This document shows positions 22,601-33,985 of a DNA stretch of 42,868 nucleotides, one piece after another; the first letter of the stretch is position 1, and every line of letters begins with the position of its first letter. The stretch lies in contig BFEA01000161.1 of assembly GCA_003427395.1 (NCBI GenBank), positions 970,339 to 1,013,206 on the forward strand, in the 5' to 3' direction. The notes under the pieces were generated by a model. It was not told where the DNA came from. It ran no database searches and saw only the letters and a list, made by a program, of their open reading frames with translations. The DNA comes from Chara braunii (Eukaryota; Streptophyta; Charophyceae; Charales; Characeae). The translations under genes and the position numbers were made by a program.

Positions 22601-22611
22601 CTCTGATACCA
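22601..22611 (-). other. primer-binding site, initiator Met-tRNA type
   Basis: On the minus strand, TGGTATCAGAG lies three bases after the LTR end. It is the sequence complementary to the 3' end of plant initiator-methionine tRNA used by many plant LTR retrotransposons. Its orientation is opposite to pol in the same element. Confidence 0.9.
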
Positions 22612-22614
22612 AAT

Positions 22615-22853
22615 TGTAATGAACCCAGATCGTGAGACAATTGTCAACAATGCAAGCCCAGATAAATGTTCATCAGCTGATGATTACTAATAGTCCAAAT
22701 CGTAACCAGACAGAATGAGTTGAGGTAATCATACACAAACGAAGAGGGAGGAGGGAGAAGAGACAAAGGAGAGGAAGTATAATGCCCACTCCTGCTTCGG
22801 GCTCCCTCCTCTACTGCCACCTCAACAATCAATAGTCTGAACGAGTAGCCGAG
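22615..22853 (-). repeat. 5' LTR, downstream part, inverted
   Basis: The reverse complement matches 28550-28789 of the 3' LTR, from CTCGACTACTCGTTCAGAC to GGGTTCATTACA. Compared with the 3' LTR, 51 bp (28499-28549) are missing at the two inversion junctions taken together. Confidence 0.9.
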
Positions 22854-24106
22854 TAAGACGGAAGAGAAATCAGAAACAAAGAAAGGGGAGCCTTCGAGTC
22901 CGTTGTCTTCTCCACCAAACTCCCCTCCTTCCTCTCCACCTCCAAAGTCTCCTTCTCGGAAGCCACAAGACAAAGTAACGGCTCCGGAGAAACCAAAGAG
23001 GAAAGAAAAAGTTAAAATGAAATTGCCTTTCACGTTTTGTAATAAGAAAAACGAAAATCTGTTGTGGATCGCAGAGATTCAAACTTACTGTAGCACGAAC
23101 CCTGTCGAACCCAAATCCCAGGTTGCATTCTCTACCTCTTGTCTTGGTGGGGAAGCTAAGGAGTGGGTTTTGGCCGAAGCCAATGCTACAGTGTTCGATG
23201 ACATCGGGGAGTGGGCTGGAACTTTGAACCTCAAACAATTCCTTGGGAAGATCAAGGAACGGTTTTTGGACAAAACAACGGCATATAAGGCCTTTGACCA
23301 GCTCACCACGATTGGTCAAAGACATTGGACCGACCAATGCCGCAGGGTTCGATGACATCGGGGAGTGGGCTGGAACTTTGAAACTCAAACAGTTTCTTGG
23401 GAAGATCAAGGAACGGTTTTTGGACAAAACAACGACCGATAAGGCCTTTGACCAACTCACCACGATTGGTCAAAGACATTGGAACTCTGTGGAGTCGTTA
23501 TCACGGGAAGTTGATCGGTTGCCGCAAGTTTCGGGACTGAACCTGCAAGACAATCACGTTTTGTACATCTATTCTCGTGCTCTGCCCGAGCCCATTCGTG
23601 GACAACTCGTGGCAGAGTCTAAGTCTGGTAAGTATAATTATAGGCAGTTTCGGGATCTGGCTCTCCAACGAGAGCAAACGACCCCGCAGGTTAAGAACTC
23701 TTATGCGTCTGTTGTTAAATATGGTTGTGGTGCAGGAACAGGAAAGCGGGTACTTTGGCGCCAAAAGCGCCAGGACCACACCCTTGTCGTCTTTGATGAC
23801 GATACCGTGGAGAAGTGGCCATTGGAGGCCGAGGGTGTGGCAAGCAACAGTGATTCCGGGAAGGGGGAAGTCACTGCTGTAGTGGTCAACAAGGGAGGAC
23901 CACGACCGCCAGTCAAGAAGAAGAAGCCACGCTCGTTCCCAGAGCACCCCGGAATTGCGGTCGGGAAGCCTTGGGAAAAGATGGGTCTGTCACAAGAAAC
24001 GTGGCAGGAACGAATGGACAACGCGCAGTGCCTGAAGTGTGGCATTGCGGGGCATGTAATTGCATGGTGCCCATTGATCCGTAACCCAAAAGCGAGCCAC
24101 CAGTAG
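22854..24106 (+). pseudogene. chromovirus gag, C-terminal part
   Basis: Starts with a proline/serine-rich linker (PPNSPPSSPPPKSPSRK), then the capsid-like retrotransposon gag region (FCNKKNENLLWIAEIQTY, GEAKEWVLAEA, FLGKIKERFLD, LPQVSGLNLQDNHVLYIY, LPEPIRGQL), and ends with a CCHC zinc knuckle (CLKCGIAGHVIAWC, 24029-24070: C-x2-C-x4-H-x4-C). A 154-bp tandem duplication within the capsid region shifts the frame, so the first frame ends at 23355 and the second, in another phase, carries on to 24106. The frame before 22903 extends back to the inversion junction at 22854. Confidence 0.85.
23194..23483 (+). repeat. 154-bp tandem duplication inside gag
   Basis: The segment TTCGATGACATCGGGGAGTG... 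to ...CAAAGACATTGGA is present at 23194-23329 and 23348-23483, with a few substitutions. The offset is 154 bp, which is not a multiple of three, so it breaks gag. Confidence 0.95.
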
Positions 24107-27100
24107 GAGTAACATCTGCTCCTACTGAGTCTAAGGGTTTGGACAAAGATGAAGGTAAGGCGCCTACTAGCCCTTCCAACCCCTTGACTCGCATGGCAGA
24201 AGATGGTTTTTCTTCGGCCCATGGTCCGGAACACCCTGAACCTGTCTTATGTTCTTTCTCTCTGGACGACTCTCTTGACGAGCTTGGTAACGATTTGTTG
24301 GCATTACGAAGCTCGTGGGCTAAGAAAGCTAAGTCTAAGGGTGACCTACTACTCGCGGATGTAGAAATCGCACGTACACACGTAGGTGTTGTATTGGACT
24401 CAGGATCCACGTGATCCTACATATCCGAGAAAGCAATCCGCAAGTTGCATCTCGGAATGAAGGTGAAGAACCTTTCTAGACCTATCACGTCTGTTTTGGC
24501 TGACAAACACGATCACTGTCCCGCAGTATGTTGATCGTGTTAAGTGTTGGTTTCGAATAAGGGAAGGCAAGAAAATTTTGCATGAAGTATCCTTCCTTGT
24601 AGAAAAAAACCTACCATTTGACTTGATTCTGGGAATGGATTAGCACGAGGAAGCCAACCCAGACATTAAGTTCAAAGAGAAGGTTGTGCAATTGCGAAAC
24701 GCACAATCTGAATTGAAACCTATCAAACTGTTTCATAAATCTGGGTCTGACTCTTGTCTCTCTTTTTGTTGTATGAGTTACCTAGCGTTTCGTTCGATGG
24801 TTTCAAAGAAAAAGTTGGAATAGGAAGTAATGATGGTCTTTGTAAAGGAAGTCGGAGAATGTTCTACTTCCTGCCCTCCTTCAACGGAAAAACTCTTAAA
24901 CGAATATAAAGAATTATTCACTGAACCCACAGGAATAACTGAGCGTGTTATAAAGCACACCATTGAAATTATTCCTGACAGTAAGATTCCCAAGGGCCCT
25001 ATCTATCGAATGTCTGCTAGGGAACTTGATGAACTGAGAAAATAACTGCAAGACTTAATAGAGAAAGGATGGATTCGCCCTAGTTCTTCTCCTTATGGTG
25101 CCCCTGTCCTATTTGTGCCCAAAAAGGAAGGTGAGTTACGTCTCTGTATTGATTATAGAGGGTTGAATGCCATCATTGTTAAGAATGTCGAACCCCTTCC
25201 ACGAATCGACGATTTACTTGACCAGTTACAGGGATGCAAGTACTTTAGCAAGATCGACTTGAAATCTGGGTACCACTAGATCGAGGTGGAACCCTCCGAT
25301 CAGCATAAGACCGCTTTCCAGACCAGGTATAACCACTACGAGTTCGTGGTAATGCCCTTCGGATTAACGAATGTCCCTGCCACTTTTCAGAGGTCAATGA
25401 ATGACTTGTTTCGTCAATGATTGGATAAGTTTGTCATTATCTATCTCGATGATATTCTAGTGTATAGTAAAACACTAGAATATCATGAGAAGCACCTTCG
25501 TCTGGTGCTAGGGAAGTTGCGTGAGGGCAACTTCAAGATCAATCCCAAGAAATCTGAGTTTGTTAAGTCCGAAGTGTTATACTTAGGACACATAGTGAAC
25601 GAGGAAGGTCTAAGGCCAGAAGAGAAGAAGATTTCAACAATTAGAGATTGACCACAACCTAAGTCTATAACTGAATTGCGATCTTTCCTTGGTTTAGCTA
25701 GTTACTATAGGAAGTTTGTTAGAAACTTTTCACTGATTGTTGCACCAATGCGAAGACTGTTAAAGAAAGAAACTATTTGGTTGTGGGATGAGGATTGTGA
25801 GTCTTCCTTTCGGAAATTGAAGTATGCCCTGACTCGCTACCCCGTCCTTAAGATTGCTGACCCGTCTTTGCCTTTCATTGTCACTACTAATGCAAGTCAG
25901 TATGGGATTGGCACTGTTCTTCAGCAAGATGACGGCAAGGGCTATAGGCCCATAGAGTTTATGTCTGCACGACTGCCGTCAGAAAAGGTGGCCAACTCCA
26001 CCTATGAAAGGGAGTTGTATGCCTTAGTCTATGCACTAAACACGTGGAAGCACTACTTATTAGGGAGGCACTTTACTGTGTACTCAAACCACTGTACTTT
26101 GAAGTGGATAAAGACACAGCCTAGGCTCTCTGATAAGCTGGTACGATGGTCTGCGTTTATTGATACCTTCGATTTTGAGTTAAAAACGATCAAAGGTAAG
26201 TCTAATGTGGTCGCAAACGCATTGTCCAGACGAAGTGATTTCTTTGGTGCAATTGTCTCTTACTTGGATGTTGGGAATGACCTGAAAGACCAGATTCGCC
26301 AAGGATATGCTACTGATCCTATCTGGAAACCAATCGTGGATGTCCTTGTACGAGATCCGTCCCAACTACCCAACTATAGAATGACTGATGGATTGTTATT
26401 CTTGATTGACCAAACCGAACATAGATTGTGTATTCCTCATAAGGAAGAGATCAAAAGTCTGCTGATTGGGGAATGTCACAACTCTGAGGGACATTTTGGT
26501 TTCAAGAAAACATATGTTGTAGTCAGAGAACGTTTCAAATGGACGGGACTTAAAGAAGATGTACTAACATATGTTCGTACCTGTCTAGTGTGTCAGAGAA
26601 ACAAGTTGTCGCATGGGAACCCCCTTGGACTTCTCAGGCCACTACCTATACCAAGCGAACCAGGCGAGTCTATCTTAATTGACTTTATGAGTCTGGTTAA
26701 AAGTCGCAATGGTAATAGTCAAGTGATGGTAATTGTGGATCGTTTCTCTAAATACGCTATGTTTGTTCCCTTACCAGCAGAAACGCGTACTGAACTTGTC
26801 ATTCAGAAGTTTCAGATGCGATGGGTCAGTGAGTATGGGTTCCCTAAAATCATTGTGTCTGATCGAGATGTCAGGTTCACCAGTCTGCCATGGCAAAAGC
26901 TGATGGAAACTTATGGCACACGGCGGACCATGTCGTCAGGGAGGCATTCCGAAACAAATGGCCAGACTGGACAAATGAATCGTCTGTGCCAGCAGTTTTT
27001 GCGTATGTATATTAGACCCGATCAGATTGATTGGGACGAGAACTTACCTAAGATTGCAAGTGCATACAACAATAGCGTCCACACATCTACTGGACGAACC

Positions 27101-27748
27101 CCAAATGCACTTCACAAAGGGTGGAAGCCTAAACGTCCCATTGACGTATTAAATCCGGACCAGTTTCTTAGGTTGCCCCCAGGGACCCGAGAATATCCAA
27201 TCTTGTTTCAGAAAGACATTCAAAAAGTTAAAGATAATTTAAGGAAAGCTCAACTACGGATGATTGAACAAGCCAACAAGCACTGTCCACCGTCTACATT
27301 CAAAGAAGGTGATTTGGTTTGGGTAAAATCTAAAGAGTTTTCACTAGAAGAAGATGTCTCCCAAAAATTGTTACTTGTCTATTTTGGACCCTGGGAAGTT
27401 CTCAAGGTAATTGGAGATGCAGAGGGACCGTCTTATCGAGTTGATATCCCCCCTCATCTCAAAACATATCATGGTTGTCATGCGTCCAAACTGTTGCCTT
27501 ACGTAGAAGGAAATGAGTTTCTACACAGACCCTCTATGATTCCACCAGACATGGATGGCGGATACGAGGTTGACAAGATCATAGAGCATGGTTACTTCTC
27601 TACGGGAGGACGTGGACGACCTCAGAAGCAGTTCAAGGTATGTTTTAAAACTCAAGCACCATCTGAGGACAAATGGTTTAGTAAACGAGAACTACTTGAA
27701 ACTGCTTCTGATATTGTCGCTTTTTATGAACGAGGGTTAAAGTCTTAA
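24107..27748 (+). pseudogene. chromovirus pol: protease, RT, RNase H, integrase, chromodomain
   Basis: Protease: VVLDSGST near 24388-24411, then an in-frame TGA; a frameshift follows between about 24480 and 24540. From there one frame continues to 27748 with stops at 24641, 24821, 25043, 25277, 25418 and 25649. [44 protein letters not shown] and IIYLDDILVYS (YLDD catalytic box near 25442). RNase H (from 25676): TNAS instead of the usual TDAS. Integrase: H..H and CLVC zinc ligands, D at 26681, D at 26861, and Gly where the DD35E Glu is expected (26969). GPY/F-like YFGPWEVLKVIG follows, then a chromodomain in the last 65 residues (YEVDKIIEHG..KWFSKRELL), which in relatives directs integration to marked chromatin. 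Confidence 0.95.
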
Positions 27749-27787
27749 ATATTTTTGCGGTGGAACTCGAAAATGGACCGGCAGGAA

Positions 27788-28789
27788 TGTAATAACCCTG
27801 TTCAGAAGTAGCCTGGGGCTCAGAACTCAGCCCCAGGAAACACAAATCTGAGTTGGTCTGCACTGGCCTGTGTGACCAAGACACGCCCAGGCCTGAGTCT
27901 GTCGAGTGTGGCTGTGTGACCGAACGCTGCACACAGGAATTCGAGAGTCAAAGTCAATTGTAGAGTCAAAGGTACCTCACCCAGACCCTTGGTTGGATAC
28001 ACTCACTTGTTGTGCGCAGGTACCCAAACAGCATCCAGGGCGGAGGGAATTTGGTTTCAGGTCAATCTGGGCCCTCATTCGCATTGAGATCTGGACGGCT
28101 GAGGGATACAGCATCCGGGGTCCAGACCCCGCGTCAACACTACATAAGAGCTAACTCCCTAGCTTTGACATTCATTCTGTCTTGCGTTGATGCTGACTTC
28201 ACGCATTGACTTCAACGCTGGCTCGACGCTGCGACGCTGACATTGTGATTGGCGAGGCGCTGCTTGTCTGGCATGGTGGCCGGCTTGCTCCTGTCTTCTT
28301 GGCATGCTGACGTGGCAGTTGCCATGCGTCTTCGCTGATGTGGCTGCTGGCACGTGTATGATTGGCTGACGTGGCTGCTGCCACGTGTTCTATGGATGGG
28401 ACTACGTAATCGACATTGTTGTTTTGTCTCGTCGTCACTTCAGGAGGAGATCAAGACCGTGGAGAGTTCGAGGATAGGTCTTCATGTCGACATTGCTCCA
28501 GATACTGATGTGGAACTGATTAGACGTGCCACGTGGCACATTGAGGATACTCGACTACTCGTTCAGACTATTGATTGTTGAGGTGGCAGTAGAGGAGGGA
28601 GCCCGAAGCAGGAGTGGGCATTATACTTCCTCTCCTTTGTCTCTTCTCCCTCCTCTCTCTTCATCTGTGTATGATTACCTCACCTCATTCTGTCTGGTTA
28701 CGATTTTGGACTATTAGTAATCATCAGCCGATGGACATTTATCTGGGCTTGCATTGTTGACAATAGTCTCACGATCTGGGTTCATTACA
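27788..28789 (+). repeat. 3' LTR, complete, about 1002 bp
   Basis: Runs from TGTAATAACCC to GGGTTCATTACA, so it has the TG..CA ends with a short inverted repeat TGTAAT/ATTACA. It matches the two separated parts of the 5' LTR. The preceding purine-rich stretch ending GGCAGGAA is the likely polypurine tract. ACGT-core motifs (TGACGTGGC, CACGTG) cluster at about 28305-28390. Confidence 0.9.
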
Positions 28790-29320
28790 GATCCGACGGA
28801 AGATCTGTAAATCTGATTTTGCAATCATTTTTGTCTGATTCTCAATTCGAAATTTCCTTTTTTCATAAAGTTTTGTACTCATATAACCATCTAAATTAGT
28901 CTTCATATTACAACATCTCGTAAGTTTTCCGACCTACTTTCTGTCTCAAATTGCCAAAGAACAATTCTAGTCGGATATTCTAATTCGTAAAATTTTTATA
29001 CTTGCTGGTAGGAAATTCATAGTTATACTCTGATGTTGATTTTCAAACAACCTATCAAAAGTCCTATTTGGACATCCTATTCGTAAATGTTAAAAATAGT
29101 TCATACAGGTTTTCTAAATTTCGCCGAAGATCGATTTTCTAAATTGTCATGATTCTATTTTCTAATTTGTCATGTTTCGATTTTCTAATTTTTCAATGAT
29201 TCGTGATGAATTCTGCTTGACGTGATTTTTCATATCCCATTTAGTGTTTTATGATAAGGCTTATCTCATTGGAGACTGTTAGCAAATCTTCTTAGGTGTG
29301 CCTGTTGCTGTCATAATTGT
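28790..29320. other. AT-rich anonymous sequence
   Basis: No gene. Around 29110-29205 there is a loose tandem repeat of GATTTTCTAATTTGTCATG-like units. It is very AT-rich compared with both flanks. Confidence 0.5.
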
Positions 29321-29329
29321 CGATCTGCG

Positions 29330-30148
29330 GTTTTTCGATGCCAGAATGACGCTGGTCGATGTTGGGGTGTTGCCCTGTAACGTGCGAAGCAGGAGCATGA
29401 GACCTGGTAGAGAGATCTGGGGATGCTTAGGGGCGAGCATCTCACGGAATAATCAAGGGTTGTTGCTCGGAGGATGTCGGTCGGAGCTGGGGTGAGTTGT
29501 GTTGCCCTGTAACCTAGCGGTGGGGGTGTGAGGCTAGGCAGACTCAACCAGAGAGTATGATTGCGTTGGCGAGCCTGAGTAGGGTTGTTATAGTCTCCTT
29601 GACTTTTCTGCAAATTGTCAACTAGGTATTTTTTGGTCAAAAAACATACGATTAAGGGAAGCAGATTATTCGCATGGATGGGTGGGAAGTTCGTAGGGGG
29701 GTGTAACAAGGGAGGGGCCTTAGTCTTCGTCAGTAGGTCAGAAGGACGTGGTTGGGACGACGCAGGCCGGTGTTGGAGCGTTGCTCTGTAATCTGGGGGA
29801 GCGTGAGGCTTGGGGAGTTCTGTTGAGGGAGGAAGGCAGAACCACCACGTTCGACGCAGCCGTTGCTGGGGTTTTATCCCTGTCACCTAGGGGCGTGCGG
29901 CTAATGGGAGTTGTCGAGGAGGACGACACTCCTTGCCGTCTATACCAGGCTGGTCGATAATGGGGCATGGTGGTGCCCTGTAACCCTAGCATAGGGGGTT
30001 ATGAGACCAGCCGCGTTTTGGTTCGAGGACTGATCACGGGGACTTTATTTTTTTCCAATTGTTGCGTGGGAAGTTTGCTAGTCAGTGGTTTCGGTTCGGA
30101 TTTTTTGCTTTCAATTTCAAGTGTTGTATATCACTCATGTCTTATCTC

Positions 30149-30180
<32 letters not shown>
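29330..30180 (-). repeat. LINE 5' monomer repeats, minus orientation
   Basis: About five degenerate copies of the monomer core near 29338-29425, 29465-29545, 29755-29820, 29865-29905 and 29940-30005. On the plus strand the core reads GCTGGCCGGTGCTGGGG..TTGCCCTGTAACC..GAGGC..GTAGAGAGATCTGGGG. It is the reverse of the core in the LINE 5' module at 17.8 and 18.2 kb. A plus-strand poly(A) of 29 bases follows at 30152-30180. Open frames here reflect GC-rich repeats. Confidence 0.65.
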
Positions 30181-30183
<3 letters not shown>

Positions 30184-30309
30184 GTGATGTATTCAGATAT
30201 GGCTATCCTCTAGAGGTTGTGATTGTTCGCGGTGGTAGAACGCTTTTAGGCTCCTGGGACTCCGTGCATTTTCCTTGAGGCGATTTTGATGTTGTTTTAT
30301 TCATGGACC

Positions 30310-30459
30310 TGCGGTTGTTTGATGCCAGAACGATGCTGGCCGGTGCTGGGGGGTTGACCCTGTAACTTGTTGACAGGAGTTTGAGGCCTAGTAGAGAGAT
30401 TTGGGAATGCCCGGTTCCCAGCACGTGCTGCTCCCCACGAATAGACTGGAGCATTTGTC

Positions 30460-30506
<47 letters not shown>
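30310..30506 (+). mobile_element. monomer remnant joined to LINE tail and poly(A)
   Basis: A reversed monomer (30310-30392) runs directly into a plus-strand hairpin-type tail (GGTTCCCAGCACGTGCTG, CTCCCCACGAATAGACTGGAGC; about 30393-30455) and a 45-base poly(A) at 30462-30506. The left arm of the hairpin is lost at the junction. The short length suggests internal deletion or a chimeric insertion. Confidence 0.6.
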
Positions 30507-30508
<2 letters not shown>

Positions 30509-30599
30509 TTATTTAAGATATTGGGGCCATTACCCGGCTTCAGCTGAGATCAGTCTGTGAATATCTAATCACCTATTAAGGAAATACTCATGCCATAGG

Positions 30600-31504
30600 C
30601 TGCCACAAAGGTCCTACGAATGCTCACAACTCTCAGGATCCCTAACAAGTCCTTCAAAGACTTTCCAACACAGTCTTACTCCCTGCTGAGCTCTTCCAGG
30701 CCTCACGCCCCCACCCTGCTGGGTTACAGGGCAACACAACTTGCCCCAGCTCCGACCAGCATCATCCCAGCAGCAAACCTTGGCTGTCCCTCGGGATGCC
30801 CACCCCAAAGCATCCCCAGATCTCTTTACCAAGCCTCACGCTCCTGCATCAGCAGGTTACAGGGCAACACCCCAGCACCGACCAGCGTCGTTCTGGCATC
30901 GAACAGCCGCAGATCACTGAGTATAACCGCTTCAAAACTGCCTAGGATGGGTTGCTAAGAGTCCCTAGAGTCCTAAGACATTCATAAGAACCACCGACAA
31001 ATCAGATAGGTGAAACCTATTCAATCCACCTACGACCACCACCAGCAGGGTTGTTTTCAGCACGAGCCGAAGCTCTTCCAGGCCTCATGCTCCCATCAGG
31101 TTCGGTTACAGAGTTGCACCACCTTGCTCCAGCACCGGCCAGCATTGCTCCAGTTACGACCCCCGATGACCACTGAGAGTGCCCCCGCACGCAACCCCCC
31201 AGAGCTCTCTACCAGGCCTCACGCCCCCGCTAAAGCTAGGTCACAGAGTTGCACCACCTAGCTCCGGCTCCGGCCAGCATTGCTCCAGCATCGGTCTTCG
31301 AGGGCCACCAAATTTTCAACCATCCTTCGCAGGATCACAGATGACTTGCCAAATAGCACCTATTCCTACAACCTCCTCGAACGGCAAACCAAATGAAAAG
31401 AAATAGTAATCAAGATGATAGACTTATTCAAGAAAGATCGCCCCTCCTTCCCCCTAAGTAGGTTTTCTATATACGAAGTTATAAAAAAAAAAAAAAAAAA
31501 AAAA
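30600..31504 (+). mobile_element. LINE 5' monomer array with poly(A)
   Basis: Four plus-orientation monomer cores (about 30690-30780, 30810-30900, 31070-31160, 31190-31300) share CCAGGCCTCACGC, GGTTACAGGGCAACAC or GTTGCACCACC, and CGGCCAGCATTGCTCCAG. The segment ends in poly(A) at 31483-31504. No ORF2 or hairpin tail precedes the poly(A). The left boundary is approximate. Confidence 0.55.
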
Positions 31505-32349
31505 GATGTATGTAGGTTGAGAGTAGTGGAGCGACTGAGGGCGGTGGAGCGCTACCAGGAGCGCTCCGCCACCCGAGGTCTTCCAAAGCAGCGTGGCGGT
31601 ATTGGAAGCTTCCCGAGGCGGTGTGGTGGCGGGCGGTTGACATTAGGAGGATGCCAACAGCATGGCGATGCCCGAAGTTTGCCGAGACCGTGTGGCGCTG
31701 GGCGGTCGATAGCAGGAGGACGACGGTGTAGTGTGAGAGGGTGACTAGCACCATTAGGCGAGGAGAAGGTTGATGTTGGGGCGCAGAGGGGGAACGGGCT
31801 TGTGATTAACAGAAACCGACGGCAGTGTCGGGAAGAGGAGCCCGTTGGGCGCGCGTGGAGGAATATGAGAGGGGTCGTTTTTCTTATGTTGTGCTTCTGG
31901 TTGAAGAGGAGGAACATCTTTAGGGCGAGTGAGTGGGGTAAGGGGAGTAGGAGGGAGCACACTACCCCATGGTGATATTGTGAGGAGGTGCGGAGGAGGA
32001 ACATGGCCGCATGGGTATGGGGGCCAGATTTGCTACGAGTGGACATTATTGGTAACGATGATACCTCTTCATGTTTTTGGACTACCTGCGAGGGGCAGCT
32101 GGCAGGTCCAGCAGTTAATCTCACGACATGGTTTGGACTGCGTGATGGTGATCTGAGCGACGGTCCATTTATCTTCATTGTCCGCTCTTTCGAGGTGGTT
32201 GAATAGTGCAGTCGAACATAGGAGGCCGGGTGCATGAAAGCCAATGAAGGACGAGGATGTGAGGTTTGGAGAGGGGAGGGGTGTGTCGATGGTTTGTTTA
32301 GGGTAAGATGTTCCTTCTCTTGTACCTGTCTTGAATTGTTGAGATTACA
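31505..32349. other. GC-rich anonymous sequence with imperfect tandem repeat
   Basis: Two related segments of about 67 bp, beginning GCTTCCCGAGGCGGTGTGG (near 31609) and GTTTGCCGAGACCGTGTGG (near 31676), form an imperfect tandem repeat. A 230-codon minus-strand open frame (31552-32244) overlaps it. It is proline/arginine/histidine-rich with no domain, and I do not consider it a gene. Confidence 0.5.
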
Positions 32350-32394
32350 TTACTAAAAGTTCTAGTACACTCCTACTGATCCCTAAAGATTAAT

Positions 32395-32500
32395 CGGAGG
32401 GATTTTCAACGTTCATAGTTCCCAGATTGCTTGTACAGACCCAAGTTCGAGTCCCGGCGGACTCGGAAAATTTTGGACCATTTCTCGATTTATGCATGTT
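32395..32500 (+). mobile_element. possible tRNA-related SINE fragment
   Basis: AAGTTCGAGTCCCGGCGGAC at 32442-32461 resembles a T-arm (internal promoter B box GGTTCGAATCC type). A convincing A box and cloverleaf are not seen, so a true tRNA gene is unlikely. A second stretch at 32622-32640, GCTAGCTCAGTGGCAAG, resembles an A box. They could be pieces of degraded SINEs. Confidence 0.3.
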
Positions 32501-33120
32501 ATCCTTGCGTAGGGCCATGCTAGTCGTCGCTTGGCCAATCTCGGCCACTCGATCTCAGCGATCACGCCGTCGAGATTGACCGCACCCACATCCTTCGTCT
32601 ACGGTCGCTCAAAAAGAAGCTAGCTCAGTGGCAAGTTTCATTTCAATCCTAGTGTCTGCTGGGTGGAAATCAGATGTGGTAACCTACTGGGCTAGCTCCT
32701 TTTTTTTTTTTTTAACAAAAAAACACCCCCCCTGCGGTGCTAGTGGTGTTGACAAGATCAGACACCACTAACACCCGGGGAGAGGCTCCGTCTATTGGTG
32801 GGGAGCGTCACCTGCTGGAAAGTGGGTCCAGCGTCCCTTTTCTAGAATGAATACATAATGAATACAGATTGAGTACATACTGGAAATTGACTGTGAAACC
32901 TGCCAGCATTGATTTCTCTGGCTACCAGAGGATTATGCAGGTAGTAAAGTGGGGGGAGGGCATCCCTTATGCCGCATGAAGAAATTACTGAGAAACATCA
33001 GGCATTGAGCCTCTTCACCCACTGATGGGCGCCAGAAATGAGCATGAAGACTTAGCTCTCTGTGATGCCTGATTCCTTCTGTTAGAAGCATGCCGAGTGC
33101 AGGTAAAACTACTACAAAGA

Positions 33121-33985
33121 CTAGATCTCCCTCCCCTCCCCGATTTCCGAATCCAACAAGGTATCCAAACCATGCCATGACAAAGGAACAATAACATCGG
33201 GCGACGGGGGGAATGGGTTGGGGAAGTCTTGCATTGGGCGGAGAGGGATGGAGGGGTCCACGTCAGTCCAATCATTAAATATCAGCCTGCAATTTCTGCT
33301 CAACTCTTGCCCCTCTTCTCCAATTTCACCTTTCCATTCAATCTTCCCCATTTTCCCCCCTTTGTCCCCCCCTAGCCAGTCATTGCTGAAAGATTTGAAG
33401 GTTTTAAGAATATCCTCCTTTGAAGAGTTGTGTTGTAGTTTCAAGTTTGTCTTTTAGGCTTTCCCATTTTGTCAAAATATCTGTTTGAATTTGTTGTTTA
33501 ATCTTGTCAGTGAATTCTGGGTCATCGAGTCTGGCCCCTTCCCATTCATTTGTACACCTCCTCTGCCAGATAGCCCAGAGGATAGCTCTTCTTCCCAGAA
33601 TAAACAGATTTTGGGTAAAGTTATCATTCTGCTCAGGGTTCCAGACTTCCAACAAAATTGCTTTCCAACCCCATGGCAATTTTTCAGATGTCTCCAGATG
33701 ATCCCAGATGCAGTCCCACCATCTCCAGAGCCATACAGCCCCTGGGCATGATAGGAAGATATGCTCTATAGTCTCGAGGATTTTCCTACTGGGAAAGGCT
33801 GATGTGCATAGTTTACACCAGGGTTCTGCCAACCCCTTTGCCTCCAGAGAGGATCTGTTGATCAACCTGTCATTTGTAGGAAGACAACGATGTTCAATTT
33901 GCCACTGTAGGGAGGCTATCTTAGATGGTTTTGATCTTACCGCTTTGAACCAGCGTACTTGCCTCAAGTCTTTACTTATATTCAA
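33121..33985 (-). pseudogene. LINE ORF2 zf-RVT region and C-terminus
   Basis: The frame 33404-33985 reads KPSKIASLQWQIEHRCLP, then PWCKLCTSAFPSRKILE, TIEHIFLSCPGAVWLWRWW and ILWAIWQRRCTNEWEG. These are the C..C, E..H, C zinc-binding pattern and flanking tryptophans of the zf-RVT family, and the order matches the 15.2 kb copy closely. An overlapping frame (33121-33444) continues with CRLIFNDWTDVDPSIP and NPFPPSPDV, the conserved ORF2 end. The two are in different phases, so one frameshift separates them. Confidence 0.85.

Larger units (their letters stand above)
20045..28789 (+). mobile_element. Ty3/Gypsy chromovirus, defective, with internal inversion
   Basis: The element begins TGTAATAACCC at 20045, and the same start opens the 3' LTR at 27788. 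It ends GGGTTCATTACA at 28789. Order on the plus strand: 5' LTR part; an inverted block (20757-22853) carrying N-terminal gag, leader, primer-binding site and the end of the 5' LTR; then C-terminal gag, protease, RT, RNase H, integrase with chromodomain, and 3' LTR. The domain order PR-RT-RH-IN identifies Ty3/Gypsy. The flanking 5-mers (ACATT left, GATCC right) do not match, so no target duplication is visible. Multiple stops and lost catalytic residues make it non-functional. Confidence 0.9.

Noticed and set aside
20045-22853. Two separate chromovirus insertions in opposite orientations
   Set aside because: The split LTR is complementary in content, not overlapping, and gag rejoins in frame when the middle block is turned. 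A single inversion needs fewer assumptions.
31552-32244. 230-codon minus-strand open frame
   Set aside because: Composition follows a GC-rich imperfect tandem repeat; no recognisable domain.
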